Shown: positions 1-6,513 of the stretch, piece by piece
How the letters are laid out: each line of letters starts with the position of its first letter
Position numbering within the stretch: the first letter of the stretch is position 1
Assembly (NCBI GenBank): GCA_035272265.1
Contig: DATEQV010000488.1
Coordinates: 1-23,824, forward strand
Direction of reading: 5' to 3'
Length of the DNA: 23,824 bases
Source of the DNA: Acidisphaera sp035272265
Lineage (GTDB): Bacteria > Pseudomonadota > Alphaproteobacteria > Acetobacterales > Acetobacteraceae
Notes under the pieces: generated by a model
What the model was told of the DNA's origin: nothing
Database searches by the model: none
Seen by the model: only the letters and a program-made list of their open reading frames with translations
Translations under genes and position numbers: made by a program

Positions 1-1194
1 TTCGTCCTGCAGATAGATGCCGTAGATCGTGCCCGTCTTGCTGGCGCCCTCGAAGATCCGCTCGGGCACGTCGCTCGTCTGGTTGCCGTTGGCATCCGCC
101 GGCAGCACCGTCGAGATCGTCGTGCCCTGCGTGTTCTCGCCCTGGACCAGGTAGCCCGCGCGCAGCGTGTGGTTGGGCAGGATCTGCCAGCTCGCGTCGA
201 GCTGCGTGCCGATCGCCAGCGACTCGCGTGACGCCGTCTGCGCCAATCCGAGGAAGATCAGGTCGCCCAGCGGATCGGGTGTGAAATTCAGGCTGGCGAA
301 GCGCGTGAAGGCGGAGAGCCGCACGTCGGCGTTGTCGAAATGCTTCTGCAGGGCGACGATCCCGAAATCGGTGATCTCGCGCTGGTACTCGTTCAGGTTG
401 GCGCTGTTGAAGTTGCTGACCCCGAGCACGGTGTAGAGCGGTGTCTGGCCGGGATTGTTCGGGATCTGGAATTGCGCGTCGGCGACGCCGGCGATGACGC
501 TCAGCCGCGCCGTGTCGCTCAGCAGCACCGACCCTTTGACCAGCCCGTGGTACTGGCTGGTATCGTCATGGATCGGGTTGAAGCTGTCGGTCGGATTCTC
601 GATTCCGATGTCGTTGTGCAGGAAGTCGCCGGTGGCGAACCAGTCCGCCAAGCCCACGCGGCCACCCCAGCTCCCGCTCGGCTGGTACCAGTCGCGCTGC
701 CCGCCATAAGCCTCCAGCGACTCGCCCGGATCGCTGGTGCCCGACTTCCGCTTGATGTCGACCACGCCCGCCTGCAGGAAACCGTATTGCGCCGGCAGCG
801 TGCCAGTCAGCAGCGAGATCGAGTCCGCCGCCCGGTCCTCCAGCGTCTGGCTGAAGATGTTGATCCCCTCGGGCAGCTGCACACCATCCAGCCGGTACTG
901 CAGGCCCGCATGGTCGCCGCGCACATGGATCTGCCCGAAACTGTCCTGCGCGACGCCGGGCGCCTGCAGCAGCACCTGGTTGAGCGGCGCGTTCTCGCCC
1001 TGAGGAATATCTTCCAGCGCGTCGGGCGTAAACGTATAGACCGTCGCCCCTAGGCTCGGTTGGATCTGGTCGCGCGCCTGATCGAGTTGCTTGGCGATGA
1101 CCACGACTTCCGGGGCGTAGTCTGGCGGCACCGCCTGCCCGCTTGCGGCGCAGGGGGCCAACAGGCAAGTCGAAACCAACAGCACACGCCGCAT
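1..1194 (-). CDS. TonB-dependent receptor, N-terminal part (runs off left edge)
   Basis: This is an outer-membrane TonB-dependent receptor that would import a ligand (unknown here) using the proton motive force relayed by TonB-ExbBD. Reading the minus strand from the ATG at 1194 gives 398 codons with no stop, so the C-terminal barrel lies outside the window. A signal peptide (MRRVLLVSTCLLAPCAASGQA) is followed by a TonB-box-like stretch (PEVVVIA), then a plug domain with LNQVLLQAPGV, IHVRGDHAGLQYRLDG and GVVDIKRKSG, and then strand-rich barrel sequence. The start is supported by an AGGGGCGG Shine-Dalgarno about 6 bases upstream. The gene is divergent from the unknown gene at 1425. Substrate cannot be told from this fragment; there is no siderophore or cobalamin gene nearby. 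The family call is firm and the specificity is open. Confidence 0.9.
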   Translation of the reverse strand, partial: MRRVLLVSTCLLAPCAASGQAVPPDYAPEVVVIAKQLDQARDQIQPSLGATVYTFTPDALEDIPQGENAPLNQVLLQAPGVAQDSFGQIHVRGDHAGLQYRLDGVQLPEGINIFSQTLEDRAADSISLLTGTLPAQYGFLQAGVVDIKRKSGTSDPGESLEAYGGQRDWYQPSGSWGGRVGLADWFATGDFLHNDIGIENPTDSFNPIHDDTSQYHGLVKGSVLLSDTARLSVIAGVADAQFQIPNNPGQTPLYTVLGVSNFNSANLNEYQREITDFGIVALQKHFDNADVRLSAFTRFASLNFTPDPLGDLIFLGLAQTASRESLAIGTQLDASWQILPNHTLRAGYLVQGENTQGTTISTVLPADANGNQTSDVPERIFEGASKTGTIYGIYLQDE

Positions 1195-1209
1195 GGGCCG
1201 CCCCTGACG

Positions 1210-1225
1210 ATACAGTATAACATAC
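1210..1225 (-). promoter_or_regulatory. possible operator overlapping a -10 box of the receptor gene
   Basis: The plus strand reads ATAC-A-GTAT-AAC-ATAC, so three 4-base half-sites alternate in orientation. Read on the minus strand the centre contains TATACT, a good -10 hexamer, about 20 bases from the receptor ATG. No convincing -35 lies 16-18 bases upstream of it. This is a weak call: the symmetry is visible, the regulator and promoter function are inference. Confidence 0.25.
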
Positions 1226-1360
1226 CATCAAAACCCGGCGGCGCACGCAAGGACCGCAGGATACGCAGTCCCCGTCGACCATCGTCGCGGCCGCCGTGGT
1301 CCGACCGGAAAGCCCCCCTTATCTCGCCGGCCGAGCTTGATCTAAGAAAATAAAGCTAGA

Positions 1361-1415
1361 CTTTCGGTCCTATCGCGGGTTATCCTCTTGGAGTGTTGCA
1401 GCCCGAGACCGAAAG
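1361..1415 (+). promoter_or_regulatory. 5' leader inverted repeat overlapping a ribosome binding site
   Basis: CTTTCGGTC (1361-1369) and GACCGAAAG (1407-1415) are perfect 9-base inverted repeats separated by 37 bases. The right arm runs into the very strong Shine-Dalgarno AAAGGAGGGG (1412-1421) of the GTG start at 1425, so a stem formed in the leader RNA would mask its first bases. An AT-rich stretch (1338-1360) just upstream could hold the promoter. Regulation by this stem is inference. Confidence 0.35.
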
Positions 1416-1424
1416 GAGGGGCCA

Positions 1425-2483
1425 GTGTTCGAGTTCCTGCCGCCCTTCCTCAAGCGGCTCTACCAAAGCTTCCGGGTCCCCTACGCCCGCGGCACCCGCG
1501 TGCGCGAAACACCGGAGCCCGATCCCGAGATCGCCGTGTCCATGCGCGAGCGCATGTTCAGGGTCGAAATCATCCAGGACGCCTTCTGCGAACGCCGGCC
1601 CAAGCCCCAGCGGCTGTTCCGTAGCCCGCCCGGGCATCGCGACATGTATTCTTGGTGCGACCTCGAGGTCTCCCGCTATCCGCGCGCCCGCCATCGCTGC
1701 GCCCACTGCAGCGAAACCCGCGCGCTCTTCAAACGCGCCAACGACGGCGACTGGCAGGCCGAAGTCCGCCTGCACCGCCTCGCTACCCGCGCGTCGATGC
1801 GCCTGCTCGTCCAGCGCCGCGCCTGGGCCGAGACCCGCCGCCGCCAGCGCGCCGCGCGCACCCCCAGGCCGGGGCCGCCGCCGGTGATCTGGATCATGCT
1901 CGGCTGGAAGCGCTGGCGCGACCGAAAGCGCGAATACCCTCCTGCGACCGACCGCTGGTTCATCGTCGAACGCCGCGCGGCCGAGGCCAAGCTCGTCCGC
2001 GCCCATACGCGCACGCTGCAACGCATGTCCCAGCGCAGCCGCGCCCGCCGGCGCGACGCTGAAATCGCGCGCGAACGCGACGTCGGACGGGTACGCGAAG
2101 CGCAGTCCACCGTCTCGCCGACGGAACAAGCGGCGGACGCTCCTGTCCCGTCATCGCGAGGCGCGCAGCGCCGTGGCGATCCAGGGCAACGTGGCAAACG
2201 TCCGTCGCGCGGCCCTGGATCGCCACGCCGCCAATCGGCGGCTCGCGATGACGGTGTCCATGCGGCCGGACTACGCGAGCCGCCGGCCGAAGCCACCCCG
2301 GCCGAACCCGCGCCGCCCGACGCACCCGCACCCGCCATCGCTCCGGCGCCACCGGAACCCGCGCCCGCACCGCGCATCGCGCTGATTCCATACCCGCCCG
2401 GCGGCAAGACCATCATCAAGATCGGCGCCGCGCAGCGGATTCCTGCGCCGTGCCGCCGCTGCATCGCAGGCCCCGCGACCGGT
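1425..2483 (+). CDS. Hypothetical protein, Arg/Trp-rich, with two CxxC motifs; 3' end unresolved
   Basis: I do not recognise this family. The GTG at 1425 has an excellent Shine-Dalgarno (AAAGGAGGGG) and the codons that follow are strongly GC-ending in this frame, which argues for a real gene. Residues 1-230 are basic with scattered Trp, Phe and Cys. CxxC pairs occur at residues 92-95 (CAHC) and 343-346 (CRRC) and might bind metal, but there is no known zinc-ribbon pattern. Residues 242-277 are encoded by a palindromic repeat element. Residues 285-317 are Pro/Ala-rich, followed by a more ordered piece (IALIPYPPGGKTIIKIG). The frame stays open to a TGA at 3627-3629, but past about 2484 it lies antisense to an evident glycosyltransferase, so I end the supported coding region there. 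The true stop may be lost, or the two genes may overlap at their 3' ends. Confidence 0.5.
2148..2254. repeat. Cloverleaf-like palindromic repeat element inside a reading frame
   Basis: Two nested perfect inverted repeats are visible. The outer arms are CCGTCATCGCGAG (2148-2160) and its complement at 2242-2254 (13 bp). The inner arms are CGTGGCGATCCAGGGC (2172-2187) and its complement at 2212-2227 (16 bp). Between outer and inner arms each side has its own small hairpin: GCGC-GCA-GCGC at 2161-2171 and CCGCC-AATC-GGCGG at 2228-2241. The whole folds as a four-way junction. The arm sequence (tcatcgcgag...gcgatccagg) resembles palindromic repeats that I recall as widespread between genes in many proteobacteria. 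Here it sits within the open frame starting at 1425. No second copy was noticed in the window. Confidence 0.75.
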
Positions 2484-3530
2484 TCAGACGACGCCGTTCG
2501 CGTCCGCCAGCTCACCGGTTCGCCGAACGGCGGACGCGCAGGCGGACAACGGCGCGATGGCATCCCGCCGCACCCCGTCGTTGAGGACCGCGGCGACCTC
2601 GGCGATCTGCCGGTCGAGCGAATAGCGTGCGCGCACGTAGTCCCGCCAGCGTGCCGGCCGTGCGGCGCGGATCAGGTCCACGGCTTCCTCGACCGTGCCG
2701 AACAGGACCTCCGCCGGCCAGCACTCGGCGGCGCCGGGGTGGTCGAACACAACGAGGTCGCAGCCGCTCGCGGCGGCTTCCAGCACGGCGTAGCTCAGGC
2801 CCTCGTGCAGGCTGGTGTGCAGCAGCACGGCGTTGGCCGCGTGCCAGCGCGGCATGCCGGACTGCCCGATGCGGCCTTCCCAGCTGATCGCGTCGCGCAG
2901 GCCCAGGCGCCCGGCGAGGTGCACGAACGTCTCGTGCGCGAGCGGTTCGCCGCCCATGCCGCACAGGCTGAGGTGCCAGCGGGCGTCGACCGCGCGCAGG
3001 CGGGCCAGAATCTGCAAGGCGAGCGTCGGGTTCTTGCGCAGCGTCATCAACCCGCACCATCCGATACGGAACGAATTGCGCTCGCCGGCCGGAACGAACC
3101 GCCCGGTGTCCACGCCGTTGCAGATCAGGTGCAGCCGGCTGGTCAGCTCGATCTCGGGGGCGGCGGCGCGCACGCGGCGGCGCATGTCGGGGCTGACGAC
3201 GACGATGACGTCGTCGACCTTGTCCCAGGGCGTGTTGGCGACGTGGGGGGTCTCGGTGGCCTCGATCCGGTGGACGCGGACGATCACGCGCCGCCCGCCG
3301 AAGTCGGTGGCGCCGATCAGTGCGGGGAAGGGCGGCCAGCAGAACTCGAACCAGATCGCGTCGCGCGGCTCGTCGGTCCATGCCAGTGCCTCGCCGAGGG
3401 TGGCGGGACTGGTGAGGTGGAACTTGCGGACCTCCCATCCCGATGCTGCGGGCAGGTGCGCCAGCAGATCGCCGGTGAAGTGATCCAGCGTCGGGAGCGT
3501 CATCATGGCGAGGCGGGGTGCGCGTGGCAT
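2484..3530 (-). CDS. Glycosyltransferase family 4 (group 1) protein
   Basis: A retaining GT-B glycosyltransferase of 348 residues, expected in the cytoplasm or at the inner membrane and transferring a sugar from a nucleotide-sugar donor to an unknown acceptor. The C-terminal Rossmann half is clear: ICNGVDTGRFVP near residues 137-147, RIGWCG at 155-160 leading into MTLRKNP, and the donor-binding E-x7-E motif EGLSYAVLE at 243-251 with EAAASG after it. The N-terminal half is less conserved, with VRVHRIE and VVVSPDM marking the expected strands. No good Shine-Dalgarno precedes the ATG at 3530, and the tandem ATGs at residues 9-10 are alternatives. It stands alone, without other polysaccharide genes, divergent from the transporter at 3641. 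An open frame on the other strand covers it completely; the motifs show which strand is real. Confidence 0.88.
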   Translation of the reverse strand: MPRAPRLAMMTLPTLDHFTGDLLAHLPAASGWEVRKFHLTSPATLGEALAWTDEPRDAIWFEFCWPPFPALIGATDFGGRRVIVRVHRIEATETPHVANTPWDKVDDVIVVVSPDMRRRVRAAAPEIELTSRLHLICNGVDTGRFVPAGERNSFRIGWCGLMTLRKNPTLALQILARLRAVDARWHLSLCGMGGEPLAHETFVHLAGRLGLRDAISWEGRIGQSGMPRWHAANAVLLHTSLHEGLSYAVLEAAASGCDLVVFDHPGAAECWPAEVLFGTVEEAVDLIRAARPARWRDYVRARYSLDRQIAEVAAVLNDGVRRDAIAPLSACASAVRRTGELADANGVV

Positions 3531-3575
3531 GGTGTGTTGCTAGTCGGAAAGCCTCAAGCTTGCGTTGACGGGGGT

Positions 3576-3633
3576 CCGGGGCCTCAGGCCCCGGCGGGTT
3601 CAGGGCGGAGCCCTGACCTTGCTCCCTGAAGGT
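3576..3633. repeat. Three consecutive hairpins in a divergent intergenic region
   Basis: Three short inverted repeats follow one another: CCGGGGCCT-C-AGGCCCCGG (3576-3594), CAGGGC-GGA-GCCCTG (3601-3615), and ACCTT-8 nt-AAGGT (3616-3633) followed by TTT. The first two resemble the GC-rich paired repeats commonly seen between genes in Acetobacteraceae and related groups (recalled, not searched). Their place between divergent genes makes a plain terminator role unlikely. The right arm of the third stem contains the AAGG that would serve as ribosome binding site for the ATG at 3641. Confidence 0.6.
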
Positions 3634-3640
3634 TTTGCCG

Positions 3641-4912
3641 ATGGACGTTGTCGCCCCTGTCGCCCCCGAGGTGCTGCCGACTCCGGTCCGTCGCCGGATC
3701 CTCGTCTATCTCGGCGTGCTGATCGTGCTGCTCGCGTTCGGCGCGCCCGGCGGGGGCCTGATCGACGTGCCGTTGTCGTTCCTGCTGAAGAACAAGCTGC
3801 ACCTGTCGGCGCAGCAGGTCGCGACGTTCCGCCTGATCGCGGCGATTCCGCTCTACCTGTCCGGCCTGTTCGGCTTCGCGCGCGACGTCCGGGACCCGTT
3901 CGGCCGCGGTGATCGCGGCTTCTTCATGCTGTTCGGCGGGGTCACGGCGGCGCTGTACGTCGCATTCGCCTTCGTGCCGGTGACCTACGGCACGCTGCTG
4001 GTGGAGATCGTGCTGCTGACGACGGCGTTCCTGTTCGTCTCCGGCGCGCAGAACGGGCTGACGGCGGCGGTCGGCGAGCAGCATCAGATGTCGGGCCAGA
4101 TCAGCGCGGCGTGGAACATCTTCGGCTCCATTCCCGGCCTGGTGGCGCTGGTGATCGGCGGCTCGGTGAGCGAATATCTGGAGGCGGGGAGTGCCGACCG
4201 TGCCGCGCGCACGCTGTTCCTGCTCGGGGCGGCGGCGATGGCGGCGGTGGGGCTGTACGGCGTGTGGCGGCCCGCGGTCGTTTTCGACAACGTCCGGCGC
4301 GAGCACGGGCTGCGCCATCCGCTGATCCAGTTGCGCCGGCTGCTGCGGCACTGGCCGGTCTATCCGGCGCTGCTGATCTGGATGCTGTGGAACTTCGCGC
4401 CGGGCACGCAGACGCCGCTGCAGTATTATCTGCAGAACACGCTGCACGGTTCGGACCTGCAGTGGGGCGAGTGGAACGCGATCTTCGCGGCGTCGTTCAC
4501 GCCGACCTTCCTGCTGTACGGCGTGCTCTGTCGGCGGTACCCTTTACGGACGTTGCTGTGGTGGGGGACGGTGGCGGCGGTGCCGCAGATGGTGCCGCTG
4601 CTGTTCATCAATTCGATGCTGGGCGCGCTGATCACGGCGGTGCCGATCGGGCTGATGGGCGGTGTTGCGACCGGGGCCTATCTCGACCTGCTGATCCGCT
4701 CCTGTCCCGAGGCGCTGCAGGGTTCGGTGCTGATGATGTCGGGTGCGCTGTACACTGTCGTGTCGCGCTTCGGCGACGTGCTGGGGACGGCGCTGTACGA
4801 CCGTTACGGCGGGTTCGGCGTGTGCGTGGCGGCGATCACGCTGGTGTATGCGGCGATCCTGCCGGTGCTATGGCTGGTGCCTCGGCAGTTGGTGGAGCGT
4901 GCGGATGCGTAG
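3641..4912 (+). CDS. MFS transporter, BT1/folate-biopterin transporter-like
   Basis: A 423-residue inner-membrane protein with about 12 hydrophobic segments, beginning with ILVYLGVLIVLLAFGAP near residue 20 and ending with VAAITLVYAAILPVLWLVP. The cytoplasmic loop after segment 2 (FGFARDVRDPFGRGDRG) resembles the MFS loop, and FAPGTQTPLQYYLQNTL early in the second half recalls the BT1 family, though I would not assign a substrate. I chose the ATG at 3641 because AAGG (3629-3632) is 8 bases upstream; a TTG two codons earlier is too close to it. The 3' end overlaps the next gene by 8 bases (ATGCGTAG), suggesting translational coupling with that secreted protein. Confidence 0.82.
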   Translation: MDVVAPVAPEVLPTPVRRRILVYLGVLIVLLAFGAPGGGLIDVPLSFLLKNKLHLSAQQVATFRLIAAIPLYLSGLFGFARDVRDPFGRGDRGFFMLFGGVTAALYVAFAFVPVTYGTLLVEIVLLTTAFLFVSGAQNGLTAAVGEQHQMSGQISAAWNIFGSIPGLVALVIGGSVSEYLEAGSADRAARTLFLLGAAAMAAVGLYGVWRPAVVFDNVRREHGLRHPLIQLRRLLRHWPVYPALLIWMLWNFAPGTQTPLQYYLQNTLHGSDLQWGEWNAIFAASFTPTFLLYGVLCRRYPLRTLLWWGTVAAVPQMVPLLFINSMLGALITAVPIGLMGGVATGAYLDLLIRSCPEALQGSVLMMSGALYTVVSRFGDVLGTALYDRYGGFGVCVAAITLVYAAILPVLWLVPRQLVERADA

Positions 4913-5366
4913 GGTTGCGATGGCCTTGTGGGTTGCCGTTTCGTTGGTCGCGGCAGCGGGCGCGCCCGCGCGGGCGGCCGGGACGGACCCGAAAGCGTTT
5001 CTGCAGGGCGTGATCCAGCGTCTCGGCTCCGGGCACACGGTGCCGGCCGACCAGCTGTACACGCCGGCGCTGGCCGGACTGCTGCGGCAGTCCGCGGCGG
5101 CGGCGCACAAGGGCGACGCTCCCTGCATGGACGGCGATCCTGTGCTGGACTGCCAGGACTGCAGTCCGCTGACGCATCTGACGGTGACGGTGAGCGATCC
5201 CGTGCAGGGCAAGGCGGACGCGAGCGCGCACTACACGGTCGCCGGCGACGTGCGCGACATGAAATACACGCTCGTGCAGACGCCGCGCGGCTGGCGCATC
5301 GACGACATCCGCTCCAGTTCGATGCCGAGCCTGCGCGCCTACCTGTCCGGCCCCGACTGCCGGTGA
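4905..5366 (+). CDS. Secreted DUF3828-like protein
   Basis: A 153-residue protein with a Sec signal peptide (MRRVAMALWVAVSLVAAAGA, likely cleaved after ARA near residue 24), so it should be periplasmic. The mature part has a helical start (AFLQGVIQRLG) and a small beta domain ending in YTLVQTPRGWRIDDI, the pattern I associate with DUF3828 proteins of unknown function. Cysteines occur in CMDGDPVLDCQDC and at the C-terminal PDCR and could form disulfides in the periplasm. The ATG at 4905 overlaps the transporter stop and has GGTGGAG just upstream. The coupling hints at a shared role, but nothing in the sequence says what it is. Confidence 0.75.
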   Translation: MRRVAMALWVAVSLVAAAGAPARAAGTDPKAFLQGVIQRLGSGHTVPADQLYTPALAGLLRQSAAAAHKGDAPCMDGDPVLDCQDCSPLTHLTVTVSDPVQGKADASAHYTVAGDVRDMKYTLVQTPRGWRIDDIRSSSMPSLRAYLSGPDCR

Positions 5367-5380
5367 CGCGCGGGGCGGCG

Positions 5381-5458
5381 CTACAGCACGTGGAAGATGT
5401 AGAGCAGGATGATGACGGGAATCGGTATCCCCAGCAGCCAGAGCAGCAAGTCTCGCAT
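5381..5458 (-). CDS. 25-residue single-span membrane peptide
   Basis: The minus strand from the ATG at 5458 encodes 25 residues: MRDLLLWLLGIPIPVIILLY, then IFHVL and a TAG. It is one hydrophobic helix with an Arg-Asp start, so insertion in the inner membrane is expected. Support for a real gene comes from a perfect Shine-Dalgarno (GGGAGG) 6 bases upstream. I recall similar tiny WLLGIPIP-type peptides in other alphaproteobacteria, function unknown. It lies 78 bases downstream of the DUF2442 gene on the same strand and converges with the DUF3828-like gene, leaving 14 bases between the stops. Confidence 0.65.
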   Translation of the reverse strand: MRDLLLWLLGIPIPVIILLYIFHVL

Positions 5459-5464
5459 GACATT

Positions 5465-5470
5465 CCTCCC
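5465..5470 (-). promoter_or_regulatory. Strong ribosome binding site of the 25-residue peptide
   Basis: On the minus strand GGGAGG lies 6 bases before the ATG at 5458. Its match to the anti-Shine-Dalgarno is the main reason to accept such a short gene. Confidence 0.7.
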
Positions 5471-5536
5471 GTTGAGCGTGGCTGCGAACGTGAGGCCGTG
5501 CTGAAAGTTGCGCGCCCGGCTGGGCTGTTGTGGCGG

Positions 5537-5971
5537 TCAGGCGGTTGCGGTTTTCCGCGGCCGTCCTCCTTTCCGGCCATGCCGCTGGGCGCTGGTGCGT
5601 TTGGCCGCCGACCGCGACTCGCCTCCTCGGCTTGCGAAAGCGGCGGCGAGAGCACCCGCGGGCAGCATGGCAGGCAGTACGGCGGTCAGGAGACCGTGCA
5701 CGCTGACCTGGATATCTCGGCCCTCGATCTCGAGCGCCGATCCGTCGGGCCAGATCTCCAACTTCGCCAGATCCTGTGGGGGCACCTCCTGCAAGCTGCC
5801 GATCCAGCGAAGGGGGATCAGGAATCCAGCCCCCCGTGTCGTCACGATTTCGATCGCGTCCCGCTCCGGCACGTAGCGCACGGACTGCGCACGGATTTCC
5901 GTCTCTGCTTCCGCTTGTCCGGCCGCGAGAGCGTTGGCATACGCGGCGTCCGTCGTTCGATGCGCACTCAT
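5537..5971 (-). CDS. DUF2442 domain protein with basic AT-hook-like tail
   Basis: A 144-residue soluble protein. The middle (RYVPERDAIEIVTTRGAGFLIP, then LQEVPPQDLAKLEIWPDG and LEIEGRDIQVSVHGLL) matches the DUF2442 pattern of a short beta domain binding an unknown partner. The C-terminus ends in GRKGGRPRKTATA, a basic AT-hook-like core (GGRPRK) that could touch DNA. I take the ATG at 5971, whose ATGA overlaps the TGA of the DUF4160 gene; an upstream in-frame ATG at 6025 lies inside that gene and is less likely. DUF2442 and DUF4160 genes are very often neighbours, and the pair has been discussed as toxin-antitoxin-like, but neither activity is shown by the sequence. Codons are somewhat less GC-biased than in the core genes, consistent with transfer. 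Confidence 0.75.
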   Translation of the reverse strand: MSAHRTTDAAYANALAAGQAEAETEIRAQSVRYVPERDAIEIVTTRGAGFLIPLRWIGSLQEVPPQDLAKLEIWPDGSALEIEGRDIQVSVHGLLTAVLPAMLPAGALAAAFASRGGESRSAAKRTSAQRHGRKGGRPRKTATA

Positions 5972-6405
5972 TGTCCTATGCTCACGTCTGCTGTCGTGCC
6001 GTCCCGAAACGTCAGGTGTAGCCATTCGCGCGCTGGATCATACCATGCGCCGGCGATCTGCTTCGCACCGCGCACGCGTCCCTTCAGCATCTCGATCCCG
6101 CCTGCCCTCAGCACGCACCACCTGTTTTCAACGCACGTCGTCTGCCGAATCGCCCACCAGCTCCGTCGGCACGCCGGCAACTCCGCACGAACGTCGTCCA
6201 GCAAGCGGTTCACCACGCGCGGCAGCGGCACATTGCTCAGCGGAGCGATGCTGATCAGTTCCACCGTGCTGCCCGTGTACGAGAAGCCCACGCGCGCGAT
6301 CCAACCCTCGCCACGATGCCGGGTGTGGACGTGGGGCGGGCAATGGTCGTCCGCGAAGACGTATACCGCCGCTCCCGTCGCCTCGGAGACGAACACCCGA
6401 GCCAT
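5968..6405 (-). CDS. DUF4160 domain protein
   Basis: A 145-residue protein. Residues 1-50 match DUF4160: a short strand, the motif DDHCPPHVH (19-27) and a following beta hairpin. The rest is longer than the usual 80-90 residues. Residues 120-143 (WYDPAREWLHLTFRDGTTAD) look like the start of a DUF2442 fold, so this may be a DUF4160-DUF2442 fusion next to a separate DUF2442 gene. The ATG at 6405 is preceded by GAAGGGTGA at a rather long spacing. Its stop overlaps the DUF2442 start (ATGA), implying a two-gene operon divergent from the hydantoinase gene. Function is unknown; a toxin-antitoxin role is only a hypothesis from gene context. Confidence 0.75.
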   Translation of the reverse strand: MARVFVSEATGAAVYVFADDHCPPHVHTRHRGEGWIARVGFSYTGSTVELISIAPLSNVPLPRVVNRLLDDVRAELPACRRSWWAIRQTTCVENRWCVLRAGGIEMLKGRVRGAKQIAGAWYDPAREWLHLTFRDGTTADVSIGQ

Positions 6406-6513
6406 CGCGAGAAATCACCCTTCAGCTTGGGTTTTCCAAAGAGAAGGCCTGGGCGGCGTAGCCTACCCGCATCATTGTGCCCAGCCCGACAGACGTTTCC
6501 GACAGGGATGACG

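Noticed and set aside
566..1282. Minus-strand frame of 238 codons overlapping the receptor gene
   Set aside because: It is in a different register from the TonB-dependent receptor, which reads open from 1194 to the window edge with plug-domain motifs.
1380..2563. Minus-strand open frames opposite the unknown gene at 1425
   Set aside because: They are Ala/Arg-rich without motifs or ribosome sites, while the plus-strand frame has a very strong Shine-Dalgarno and fitting codon use.
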